A DNA stretch of 64,000 nt from Ceratopteris richardii (Eukaryota > Streptophyta > Polypodiopsida > Polypodiales > Pteridaceae). The notes beneath the pieces were generated by a model that had not been told where the DNA came from, ran no database searches, and was given only the letters and a program-made list of their open reading frames with translations. The stretch covers positions 167,116,996 to 167,180,995 of the forward strand of contig CM035413.1 of assembly GCA_020310875.1 (NCBI GenBank). The letters run 5' to 3'. The translations under genes were made by a program, and so were the position numbers. Positions 37,688-48,242 of this stretch are shown piece after piece. How positions within the stretch are numbered: the stretch's first letter is position 1; each line of letters opens with the position of its first letter.

Positions 37688-38634
37688 TGTTGGAACAAAC
37701 CAATCACAAATTGGTGTTTATAAAGAACTTGAAGGAAGTCAATGATCAGTTTGAAGTGAAAGAAGCTACTTGAGAAAGTGAAAAAGATTTCAGAATGATA
37801 GCTTATATACATATGTACATTACAGGTAATCCTTAGGATGATAAGGAGTAATGTAATAGATGTGAGATAAGTCTAAAATTATATGTATATAAGTCAATGA
37901 TGTAAAGAAACAATGAGAGAGTCATTAGAAGACAAGTGTCATTGTGATAGATGTGTAGAGAGTCTTTCTCAGAAAATTAGCAACGGGTTTTTCTCTGAGT
38001 TCTCTCAGTCTGATCATGTGGATCAGAAATCCTTTTGTACGCATCTAATTTGAAAGTCAATGAAGCTATGTTCAAAGTTTCATGTTCTAATTCCTTTCAT
38101 GCTGTGAGTATGATCAATAGGAACATGTATATGTAAAGTTTGTAGATGATCTCTCAGAGTTGCACACTTTTTCGTGTCAATGTTTTGCTTAGATCTCAGT
38201 GCACAATGTAAAGTTTTTGATGAGTGAGCATTAAAAGTCTAAGTTAGAAGGTAAGTAACCTATGGCTAAAAGCATTTAGCAAAACGGGATCTATGCTATG
38301 AGAAATCAACCTTAGAAGTTACCTATGTCAAAGTCGCTTATTTAGGAAGACAGTTTCTGACATACTTTTGATCTGAAGGATCAAATTGAAGTTTTAATGA
38401 TTCTTTTGAAGGAATAATGGTTGATATGATTGCAAAAAGGTAGCTTGGAGGTATGTATATCATTAGATTGAAGAAATCTGAAGATATGTGCAGGTAATGA
38501 AGTCAATCTTTGAAGCAGACTTCTTGATTTGGTAAATCAGAGTAACATTTGTGTAAAGTTTGGTCTATAACTGATATAGAGGTGTTCTTAGATCAGTATA
38601 GATCAAGCCTTTGGAGATTAAGAGGTCTCCAACA
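37688..38634 (+). repeat. 3' LTR of copia B (947 bp)
   Basis: Starts TGTTGGAAC after the polypurine tract and ends CTCCAACA; inverted ends TGTTGGA/TCCAACA. TATATAAG at 37886-37893. The microsatellite begins on the next base. Confidence 0.95.
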
Positions 38635-39062
38635 ACACATACATACACACACATATATACACGCATGCATACACACACACATGCATACACACATACATAC
38701 ACACACACATATACACACATACATACACACACACATACATACACACATATACACACATGCATGCATACATACACACACACATACATACACACATATACAC
38801 ACATGCATGCATACATACACACACATATACACACATGCATGCATACACACATATACACATATACAAAGATGCATACATACACACACACATGCATACACAC
38901 ATACATATGTACACAAATGCATACATACACACATGCATGCATACATACACACACATATACACACATGCATGCATACACACACACATACATATACACATGA
39001 ATGCATACTCACACATGCATACATACACACACATACACATATACTCACACATGCATACATAG
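38635..39062. repeat. Complex CA/ATAC microsatellite, about 430 bp
   Basis: Irregular mix of ACAC, ATAC and ATGC words on +, with recurring ACATGCATGCATACATAC blocks. It directly follows the 3' LTR of copia B and directly precedes inverted gypsy W. It is the complement in composition of the tract at 56450-56785. All open frames here (up to about 200 codons) are His/Thr or Cys/Val repeats without meaning. Confidence 0.97.
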
Positions 39063-39543
39063 AATAGAACTGAAGGCCTGCCCTGATGTGCTCTACTTTT
39101 ATAGTGATATGTACCTCTTTGTTTTCTTTGTCCTTGACTGAACACCTGAAATATGCATCATTGCCCTTAACAACTTCCAATAGACTATTCATAACCTATG
39201 ATACTCTCCCAAAATCTATAAAGAATAAAGGTTCATCCAATAGTCTGTGTAATCCCACTGCTTTCCATCTTTTATAATTGACTGCAATTTTTTGAAATTT
39301 GTAAAATTCCTGGCACAGCATGGTATACTTGTGACCTCCAACTCCTACTTTCTGACCAATGATACTAAGAGTTTCCTTTAGTTCCTTGGCTATCTTCTCT
39401 GCTTCTGGGATTTCCTGTTCTTCATCAGACTCAAACTCCACCTTTTCTACTACTGCTTCATTGTCTAAGAACCAATGTCCTCTAGACAAAGTTACTGAGT
39501 CTGCTTTGAAGTCATGAATTGGTAGTTCCTTTGGATTCACCAT
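39063..39543 (-). pseudogene. Gypsy copy W, additional ORF downstream of integrase (fragment)
   Basis: On the minus strand a frame starts MVNPKELPIHDF at 39543, runs through an acidic stretch (ESDEEQEIPEAEKIAKEL), hits one TAG at 39193-39195, continues in frame (VMNSLLEVVKG, YFRCSVKDKENKEVHI) and dissolves into the microsatellite at about 39062. I recognise no domain. Its position after integrase and the second protease-like domain, on the same strand, says it belongs to W's 3' region. The equivalent part of X has been deleted, so no second copy is available for comparison in the window. Confidence 0.6.
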
Positions 39544-40190
39544 TCTGGAGGAAGTATAACATCACAAAAAAGAAAACTCCACCCACATGAGTCACAAGAA
39601 ACATAAATGGAATCACATTTGTCTCAAGATGTAATGAAAAAGAATGAAAAATAAAAATCTTAGATGAATCCTGACTTTCTTATTTGTATCACAGATATAA
39701 CTCAATTGAAGTGATCATCACATGTGTAGCAAGATGTCTCGTGCTCTCTTCCCTTCTCTCTTTTTTATATTTTTTTAATAATAAAAAAGAAAAAATGAAT
39801 GAATTTTTTAAGAAATGAAGTTTTTTTTTAAAGAAGATTTAGATTTTTATAGGAAAAAATAATTAAACAATGACTGAAAAAATAGTGACTACTTAATCCT
39901 AACAAGTTATAACCTATATCTTGCTTGTGCTATATAACTTATGTAAACAAAAGAGTTATTGTTTTTTTATTTTTTTCTCTTTTTTCTCTCTCTTTTTTTT
40001 TAATACTGATTTCCTCTTTTCTTTCTCTTTTTTTTTTAAATACTGATTTCCTATTTTCTTTCTTCCCCTCCTAATTCTTTTTCCTAGAAAAAGAATGAGG
40101 TAAAATAAATGGAAATAATTTCCAGGATGTCATAATTCCTTTCTGGTGAAATTCTGAATTCTTTATCAAGAGTCCCAAGTGTGTATTAGA
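39544..40190. other. AT-rich spacer inside gypsy W
   Basis: T-rich on + (runs such as CTTTTTTTTTTAA near 40025), no frame or motif. It separates the second protease-like domain from the next ORF on the minus strand. Confidence 0.5.
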
Positions 40191-41175
40191 TTACCATTTT
40201 GCCTTTTCCTTCATCTGTAATTCTTCATGCTTTTGAGCTATTTTAATATCTTCTTCCTTGTTTTCCTTCCATTGCAACAAATCTGATTTTTTTACCCAAA
40301 AATACTTAATTCCTATTGATTCCTTTTTTGGAATATAAACATCTTCTTTTAATACACAGTACTTGGATATCTTTGGTCTCCACATCCACTTAGTGTTGCT
40401 GCATTTTGTTGATAAGCACTGCTTGAACCTTCTAGGTCTCCACATCCTTTCAGTCTTTATGTCTAGATGCTTCTGATTATTACACACTTTCCACCTTTCT
40501 TCTGTATTTTCAACACTTTTGGTTTCTTCAACTTTCTCCTGTTTTTGACTGAAATAGATTTGTTCATGAAGAAGTTTTGTTTGTGGTTCCTTTGTAGCTT
40601 CTAGTGAAAAAGTAAATCCCTCCAAATCTGGGTCATAGATATCCTGTTCTACATCACTCAATAGAAACACTAAAAACCTTTTGTCATTTATTGTCAATTT
40701 AATCTTCATATTTTCAAAATCCAAAATCACTTTACCTTGCCTAAGCCATGGTTGTCCCAAAATCAATTTCTCACTCATCATATGATCAGACCATTCTTCA
40801 CAATCTATTTTCATATATTCTTCATTGAACTTAACTTTAACAGATGGTGAAGACAAGCTTTGTCTAATCTGTCCTTCCAGTGTTTTGATAAATGTTTTAC
40901 TCTCAGTCCTTTTTAGGTTAAACTTATCCAACAAAACGGAACTGATCAGATTAACTTGTGCTCCTGAATCTATCAAATCCTTGATTTTCTCATTATGAAG
41001 ATTCATTTTTATAACATGCAAATGCTCTTTCACTCTTAAAGGTGTTTCACATAAGAGAACTTCTCTAATTTCCTTGATTTTTCTTATTCTTTCCTTAGCC
41101 TCGTGTTGAGCCTCATGCCTAATTTTTTCCTCTTCTTTTTTCCTGTTTTGAGCTTAATGTATTCTTCTCCATTCA
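40191..41175 (-). pseudogene. Gypsy W second retropepsin-like domain, downstream of integrase
   Basis: The minus-strand frame that carries the integrase C-terminus continues, after one TAA near 41153, through a Glu/Lys/Arg-rich helical segment (about 40 codons) into a 280-codon open stretch. This contains both hallmarks of an aspartic protease of the retropepsin type: DLIDSGAQVNLISS near 40965 (the D-S/T-G-A loop) and LILGQPWLRQGKVILD near 40755 (the I-L-G block before the second catalytic half). About 85 residues separate them, as usual. The C-terminal 130 codons are Lys/Glu/Trp-rich and unassigned. The family already has a protease between gag and RT (seen at 55052-56449), so this is a second one. 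It could be a working protease, a decoy or a structural module; I cannot tell. The frame is open for 280 codons, better kept than much of W. Confidence 0.8.
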
Positions 41176-44100
41176 GAAACAGTTAATGGAAGATCATACC
41201 TTTTTACCCTACATCCACTTATGTAATTTGTAATGATTTCTCCATCTATATTAGCTAATTGGATAGCTCCACTATTATTGATTTGGTTGATAATATAAGG
41301 TCCATGCCCCTTCTTCTGAAATTTTTCTGATGTTCCTTTACTGTGTATGCCAAAACTAGATCTCCTTCTTGCAAATATTTTTCTTTAATATGAACATCAT
41401 GATAAGCTTTCTGCCTTCTCTTGTCTACATATATGCTCATGATTGCTTGAAGTCTAAAAGCTCCCAGTTTTTCCAATTCCACCACTCTCTCAGATAACTC
41501 ATGTCCAGTCCACTTGTAGTGATTACGCACCTTTAGTTGGAATAAGGAATTGTAAAGGCAGAACTGCATTTTGTCCATATACCAAATTAAATGGTGTGGT
41601 TCCAAGTGCCATTTTGTATGCCACTCTATAGGCCCACAAGACATGATTGAGTTGTAAATCCCAATCATTCCTATTTGTATTTACCAATTTTGACAAAACA
41701 GTGCAAAGTACCTTATCAGTGCTTTCTGCTAATCCATTGCCTTGTGGATGATAAGGGGCTGACTTTCTATGACTGATCATGAAATACTCAGTTATGTTTT
41801 CTATTAATTGGTTCAAGAAATGAGTCCCCCTATCACTTACCAATTCAATTGGTAATCCAAATCTGGTGATAATATTTTCATAAAGAAATCTTGTAGTGGT
41901 TTGAGCATCATTCCTTTTTGTAGCGTTGGCCTCTGCCCATTTGGTCAGGTAATCTGTGGCTACTAATATATATTTAGCATGGGATTGTTTTGTTGGAGGA
42001 TGTATGGGTCCAATGAAATCCAACCCCCATTTACTAAATGCTCTTGTTGAAATAAGTGGTACTAATGGCATATTGTCTCTTTTATTTGGTTGACTCACTC
42101 TTTGACACATGTCTCATCTTTTCACATATGTTCTTGCATCAGGAAATAGAGTTGGCCACCAAAAACCAGAATATAATATGAGTTTAGTAGTCCTTTCACT
42201 TGAAAAATGCCACTCCAGAATGTGCCATCTCTAACATTTCCATATATTTATTTTCAAGAACACAGATTCTTAAGTATCCATCCATCCCTTTCTTGTACAA
42301 TTGATCTCCTATCAGTTGATACTCCTCAGAAATCATTTGTAAATTCCTTGAGTCTGCACCATCTCTTACTGGCTCTCCTTTCTTCTTTCCTTCCAACTCC
42401 TTAACTATGTTTGCACTCCAATCTGGATTTTCCTGAAACCAATACAAAGTTGTAATTTCTGAATTTTTTAAGGATTGGCATTCCCAATAGTTGGAAATAT
42501 ATTTTCACATCTTGAATCTTATTAGGCCAATGTACTCCCATCCTATTGAGATTGTTTAATGTGACTATCATGGAAGCATGAGTACAAGGATTCCAATAAT
42601 GAGCTCTTCTTAAATACTCCTGCTGCTCATCTTCTGGAGTACAAAATTCCAATATACCCATATGATTGAGATGATACAAATGTCCAGCTAGTAGCACAAA
42701 ATTCCTACTTTGTAATACCATATGTGTGTTATTTCCAGATGTTCTGCAAGGTCCCATGGTTAGCAAAGGTACTAAAGTCATGGCCCATTTAGGAATACTC
42801 TCTATTTTAAATAGATATGCATCTAGTAAGTCATCATCTAAAGGTGAACTTGGCTCTTTGTTTTGGATTTTGGACAAATGGTCTGCTCTTAAATGAGTTT
42901 TTCCTTGTCTGACCACTACCTCGAATTCAAATTCCATTAGTAGGAGGAACCATCTGACTATCCTACCTGTATGGCATGGTTTGTTTACTAAATAGAGTAG
43001 AGCTTGGTGATCCACAAAGAATTGAAACTTGTTGGCTAAAAGATAATGTCTATATTTTTTCATTGCAAATATCATTCCCAACCCTTCCCTCTCAGTGCTT
43101 GTGTAATTTTTTTCTACTGAATTCAATTGCCTACTAGAATAAGCAATTGGAAAATCTAATTTGGTTCCTTATATTGGTTGTGCTAACACACATCCCAAAG
43201 CATAATTTGAAGCATCCACATGAACATGAAAAATTTTATTCCATTGTGGGGTTTTTAGAATTGGTGCTCTTACCAAACAAGATTTTAAAGTCTCAAAGGC
43301 TTGGTCACATTCTTTGGTCCACTCAAATTTTGTGATCAAAGCGTACAATGTTTTTGCAATGTCTGCAAACTTGTGTATAAATTTTCTATAATACCCACAA
43401 TGTCCCATGAAGGTTTGAAGTTCTTTTACATTTGTTGGTCTTGGAAGTTCCAATATGGCTTTAATTTTTCTTTCATCTGTTGAAATTCCATTTCTGGAAA
43501 CTATGTGACCTAACATTCTCCCTTGCCTCACAAAGAACACACATTTCTCTGGATTTAAACATACTCTATATGTTCTACATTTTTTTAATATATTTTCCAG
43601 ATCTTTTAGATTCCCCATTCTGTGGAAAAAGCAGTTTTATGTTGGTCGTCTAAAGCTATTGGTACTTGATTATATCCTGAAAAACCATCCAAAAAGCTAT
43701 AGACCTCTTTCCTTGCAACTATTTCCAAAACATGGTCTGTTATGGGTAATGGATAGCTATCCCTTATAGTTGTAGCATTAACTTTTTTCAAGTTAATACA
43801 TACCCTGAGTTTCCCATTCTTTTTAGGTACCACAGTTATAGGAGATATCCACTCTGTGTACTCAATCTCATAGATAAAACTGGTAGCCAGCAGCTTGTAA
43901 ATTTCTTCCTTTATTTTAGAAGAGTATTTGTCATTAAATGTATAGTGTCTTTGTTTGCTAGGTTTTGCATCAGGAGTAATAGGAATTTTATGCTCACAGA
44001 TTTTAGGGTCAATTCCTTTCAAATCCTTGTAACTATAAGCAAAAACATCCCTATAACTTCTAGCCAAATTCTTCAATGCTTCCTCCTCTTGATTTGTCAT

Positions 44101-44282
44101 ATCATCAGCTATGACAATATGTCTCTGTTCTCCCTCTTCTTGAGTAATCATCACCTTCTTAGTTTGTTCCTCATTGTCATATGCCTCTCCTTTTTTCTTT
44201 TCTCTCTTTGGTTTCATTTTTAGAAGTAATCTGTCGTCTACCTCATAGGTCTTGAAATTTGTAGGTATATCAAATTGTTGAT
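41176..44282 (-). pseudogene. Gypsy copy W: RT, RNase H, integrase, decayed
   Basis: Read on the minus strand from 44282: QFDIPTNFKTYEV linker; RT with ISPITVVPKKNG near 43840 and FLDGFSGYNQV near 43680, open to a stop at 43606. The next piece resumes at DLENILKKCRTYRV. Compared with copy X (48237-47743), the segment between them, with the YVDD active site, is missing, about 150 bp. RNase H follows (VHVDASNYALGCVLAQ near 43220, FFVDHQALLYL near 43015). Integrase has LDFIGPIHPPT near 42030, VSDRGTHFLN near 41845 and a GNGLAESTDKVL block near 41735 with the catalytic Glu, then a GPY/F domain (KGHGPYIINQI near 41305). Frameshifts lie near 43150, 42400 and 41300. Without YVDD the RT cannot work. 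The right end joins the X LTR exactly at ATCAA. Confidence 0.93.
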
Positions 44283-45118
44283 TGTTTGTTATTGATCTTT
44301 GGAGTTGTCCTCTCCAATCATTTAGCATAAAGAATTAACAATACATCTTTATTTTATCAATCCTGGAAGTATTCAAGAGACCACAGCCCCTTCTAGATGA
44401 TAGAATCCAAGAAATAAGAGAATAATGGCTAGAATTCTGAGAATGATGAAAATGAAGAGGAATTTCTAGGGTTTTGATTACCTTGAGCAAATCTCCACCA
44501 TTTTCCACAATCTTGGTGTCTATTACATGCTATTTTCTCAGCAGAACACAATTATGAAGTCAAAACTCAAAAATATTACATGTACCATACAGACGAGACA
44601 ATCGCGATTCTGTGAAAACAGACGATTTTCATCTCCAGCACCATTCTTCATCAATTTCTCACTCAACACATCAATATTCTGCTCTCTTCATACACATTCA
44701 ACAGAATTACACAATAGAAGCTCACCAACCTCCATGGATACACAAAGAATAGACTCAACAAATCAATGAAACCACACAAAGAGGAGAAAACACGATTTTC
44801 AGCAGGAAACTCTCTCTCTATTCACTTGGATAGCATGTAAACAAATAATCAACCAACCCCCTCATAATAGAGGAAATTGTCTTATATACATTTTCAAGTG
44901 TCCCTTTTCATACTTGAATTTTGGTCCTTTCCTCTATTATTCTAAAAATATGCTATCTAGGACTTTCCAAAAATTCTAGAAAAATTACATAAAATTCTAT
45001 TCTTCATAAGGAAGACTCTTCCTTATTTTTACATCAGTTGCATAAATATTTTTACAGGTTTTTGTCATTTTACAATTATTTTTCATCCAAAATGCTTCAA
45101 AAAATACATCTTCTAACA
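44283..45118 (-). repeat. 3' LTR of gypsy element X (836 bp), inverted relative to its partner
   Basis: On the minus strand it starts TGTTAGAAG after a polypurine tract and ends ATAACAAACA. Same length as 26975-27810 and about 2% different by eye. It is followed by ATCAA and then W pol. Confidence 0.95.
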
Positions 45119-45136
45119 TCCTTCCCCTCCTAAACC
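45119..45136 (-). promoter_or_regulatory. Polypurine tract of gypsy element X
   Basis: On the minus strand GGTTTAGGAGGGGAAGGA ends directly at the LTR start, showing that this LTR is the 3' LTR and that X's internal region lies at higher coordinates. Confidence 0.9.
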
Positions 45137-45187
45137 TTTTGGCTCTTGACAAAACACTTCCCTGCTCTTATGTCCTGACTGCTTTCT

Positions 45188-47347
45188 TCACTTTTTCTTT
45201 CTTTGATAGACTTGTGACAATAATTCATGACTTTTCCTTTCTGTAAGGTTCAGGTTATTTACCATTTCAAACAATGCTTTCCTCCACTGTACTACGGCTT
45301 CTGGTTTATCAATTACATCTTTTTTTAAATATTCTGTGTAAGCAGCTTCATATGCAGTAAGGCGAGACTTGGTGACTACTGACAAGTTTCCGAATATTTC
45401 TGACTCTCTCTCAAAAAACCCATAATCGAATGCATCTTCAAAAATTTGTAAATAGTGACTGCCCAAAAATATTACTCTGTTGTAGTATGCCATTAAACAG
45501 ATTCTATCGGGTGTTTCACTAAGATCAAACAATAATGCATCAGTTGGGGAATTGAAGCCAATGTAATTTAATGTTCTGACATCTGTATCTGTGTATGTTT
45601 CTATACATGCAAAAATTAATCTCATTACTCGGATCAGTAAAATGCATGCAGGGTCGTTTACATCTTTGTATGTAGCTATAACAGACTCAGCTATATCCAC
45701 CATGTAGTTTTTTGTAGGCCATGTTCCTGCCTTTGGACCGGCTATTTTTGGGAAATTCAACCATTTAGGTGGGATTTGACCTTCTCTCCGTCTTTCCCAA
45801 AAAACTATCCATTCTCTTCTTCTTGCTACTGGGCAGTAAGCTGGATTAATTTTCAATTGAAGAGGTGCTTCCTTCCAAATTTTCCTGCATTCTTTATTTG
45901 CATCCAACCATTTGTTCCTCCACTTTGGATTGGCTCTCTCAAATAATTCTTTGGTCACGTTAATATCTTCTTCATATTCTAGATATTTACTTGGAGGTAA
46001 TCCAACTCTTGCTATTTGATAGTTCTTGATACTCTCCATGATCATACATAAAGGTATGCCCAGTCCGTCTGCAGCCCAATGATGCTGGTCTGGATTAATC
46101 CCCTTATTCAAAGCAAATGTGACAATTTGATCTTCATATTCATCATGCATTTTTCTGATAAAATCCATTCTAGATTCTCTATTTGTCAACAATTTTTTGA
46201 CAAATTCTTCTGAATATTCTTCCTCTGGTCTTTTATTTGCTGGTTCACTCCCATGTTGTATTCCATCATTATTTCCTACCTCATATTCTTCTGTATATGT
46301 GGTCTCTATATGTGTTTCTTCTTGAACTTGTGGCTTGTCCAGCTTTTTCTGTAATTCTTCTATTGTCACCATCAGACTTCCATTCTGTATTGTCCATAAC
46401 TCTCTTTCTTTTATCCATTCATTTTTTTCCTTTTCCATCCTTGACTGCCAATCACTCCTTGATTTTTCCATATCCATGTGCAACTTGTTATATCCTCTCA
46501 TTGATGTAGCAGCATGTATACTAGCCTGCTTCTCTAGTTCCTTGGCTTCTTTCAATTCTATTTGTAATCTCTTAATCTCTTTGTGTAATTCTTCCTTTTC
46601 TTCCTCTATCAACTGAACTGTCTGACTTTCATCCTTTAACTGACCTTCCTCCAGTAATAGCTTGTTGATTTCCTCATTTGCTTTAGTCAAAATTTGATAA
46701 GAAGTCTGCAAGGTTCTATATCTTCCTTCAATTTTTCTCAGCTCCATTTCTAGTTTATTATTATGCTCTGTTAGTTTTACACTCTTTTCTTCTAGATATT
46801 GAATTCTATTTTGTTTCTATACATTTCTAACTCTTCCAAAGCAATTATTCTGTTTGTAAATTCCTCATTTTTCTCTTGCACCTTCCTCAATTGTTATGAC
46901 ATTTGTTCCTTCTCCCTTTTGTGCTCTTTAATGATCATACTGCCTTTCTCAAATTCAGACTCTGCTACCATTCCTGAAATGATCATATTCTTGCTTGAAG
47001 GTCTAAACTGCTCAATATTGCTCATAATAATCTGGCAAGCAGATCTTATATTCTTGGGTATTCTTTCCAACCCCCCTTCCATTTCCATTTGTTTAGCTTC
47101 TATTTGTTTGTCTTCTTTGCACTCATTCTCCTCTTCCTCTTCTTCTTCATATTCTATAACCTTAGCCTGGTGTCCTTCATTGCTTTGATGAGTTTCTAGT
47201 GTTTCTTGATCTGCCATCTCTTCTTCATGTTCCAAAGTCTGAGTATCCTGGTTCTCTTGTCTTGATCTATCTTCATCTGCCTTTACTTCTTCTACTTTGT
47301 TATTCTCCAATTCTGGTTGTTCTTTTGTAGAAAGCTGTGCTTCTTTT
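45188..47347 (-). pseudogene. Gypsy X additional ORF: acidic N-terminus, coiled coil, unknown globular C-terminus
   Basis: On the minus strand, from about 47347: a Glu/Gln/Lys-rich acidic region (EYEEEEEEENECKED) of about 100 codons, a short segment (QIIMSNIEQFRPSSKNMI), a TAA at 46894-46896, a frameshift near 46800, then 519 open codons from 46747 to 45188. The first 150 of these are a strong heptad-type coiled coil (LIEEEKEELHKEIKRLQIELKE region). Residues about 190-519 are globular, with Trp-rich words (WRNKWLDANKECRKIW, RREWIVFWERR) and no motif I recognise. It stops about 70 bp before the polypurine tract, so it is the last ORF of the element. No membrane segment or signal peptide. It has no evident sequence similarity by eye to the coiled-coil ORF of E1 at 23170-25305, although the layout (acidic part, long coil, end of element) is parallel. 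Confidence 0.8.
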
Positions 47348-47354
47348 ACCTGGA

Positions 47355-48242
47355 TTAAGGTTTAATTGTGTAATTTTTTTCTTCTAGATTCAATTTCCTA
47401 CTAGCATAAGCCACTGGAAAATCTAACTTGCTTCCTTCTATTGGTTGTGCTAACACACATCCTAAAGCATAATTTGAAGCATCCACATGGACATGAAAAA
47501 TTTTATCCCATTGAGGTGTTTTCAGAATTGGGGCTGTTACCAAAAAAGTTTTTAAAGTTTCAAAGGCTTGGTCACACTCCTTGGTCCACTCAAACTTTGT
47601 AATTAGGGCATATAAGGGTTTGGCTATGTCAGCAAATTTGTGTACAAATTTCCTATAGTACCCACAATGTTCCATGAAAGTTTGAAGTTCCTTTACACTT
47701 GTTGGTCTTGGAAGCTCTATTATGGCCTTTATTTTCTTCTCATCAGTTAGAGACTATGTGACCTAACATTCTTGCTTTTCTTACAAAGAATACACACTTT
47801 TCTGGATTTAAACATACTCTATAGGTTCTACATTTCCTAAATATATTTTCTAAATCCTGCAAGTGATCTTTTCTTTTTAATGAAAAAGTACAAAGATCAT
47901 CTACATAAATTTCCATTACATTCCTCAGGAAATCTTTGAAGATATGACACATCAACCTTTGAAAAGTTGTTGGAGCATTAGTTAACCCAAAGGGCATAAC
48001 CCTAAAAGCATAAATTCCCCATTCTGTGGAAAAGGTAGTTTTATGTTGGTCTTCCAATGCTATAGATACCTGATTGTATCCTGAAAAACCATCTAAAAAA
48101 CTATAAACCTCCTTCCCTGCAACCCTTTCTAGAAGATGATCTGTTATAGGCAGTGGATAATTATCTCTTATAGTTGCTGCATTTACCTTTTTCAAGTTAA
48201 TGCATACACTAAGTTTCCCATTCTTTTTTGGTACCACAACTA
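47355..48242 (-). pseudogene. Gypsy X: RT and start of RNase H, cut by an internal deletion
   Basis: RT on the minus strand from 48242: VPKKNGKLSVC, FLDGFSGYNQV near 48080, MPFGLTNAPTTFQR near 47985 and EIYVDDLCTFS near 47915, so the YVDD active site is intact here. A short gap and frame change follow near 47745-47680. RNase H begins (FVHKFADIAKPLYAL, VHVDASNYALGCVL) but ends at NLEEKNYT near 47365, where the sequence jumps into the additional ORF. The rest of RNase H, integrase, the second protease-like domain and W's 39-kb ORF are absent, so X lost about 3-4 kb. The upstream edge is cut by copia C at 48243. Confidence 0.93.

Larger units (their letters stand above)
32423..38634 (+). mobile_element. 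Ty1/copia element B (about 6.2 kb), decayed
   Basis: Partial 5' LTR 32423-33376, primer-binding site 33378-33389, gag-pol relic 33608-37679, polypurine tract GAGGGGGAGC 37678-37687 and 3' LTR 37688-38634. It sits against gag of gypsy X on its left and a CA-rich microsatellite on its right. The 5' LTR lacks its first 53 bp, so no target duplication can be recognised. Confidence 0.93.

Noticed and set aside
38549-39192. His/Thr- and Cys/Val-rich frames up to 199 codons on both strands
   Set aside because: Products of the CA/TG microsatellite; only the non-repetitive minus segment 39063-39192 was kept as part of the W ORF.
26975-45118. A single large inverted-repeat element bounded by the two X LTRs
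   Set aside because: The W sequence and target duplication outside each LTR, and gag and pol on opposite strands inside, are better explained by one normal insertion followed by inversion.
46237-47188. Plus-strand Ser/Phe/Leu-rich frames
   Set aside because: Antisense shadows of the Glu/Lys-rich coiled-coil ORF of gypsy X; the hydrophobic look is the complement of acidic codons and not membrane proteins.
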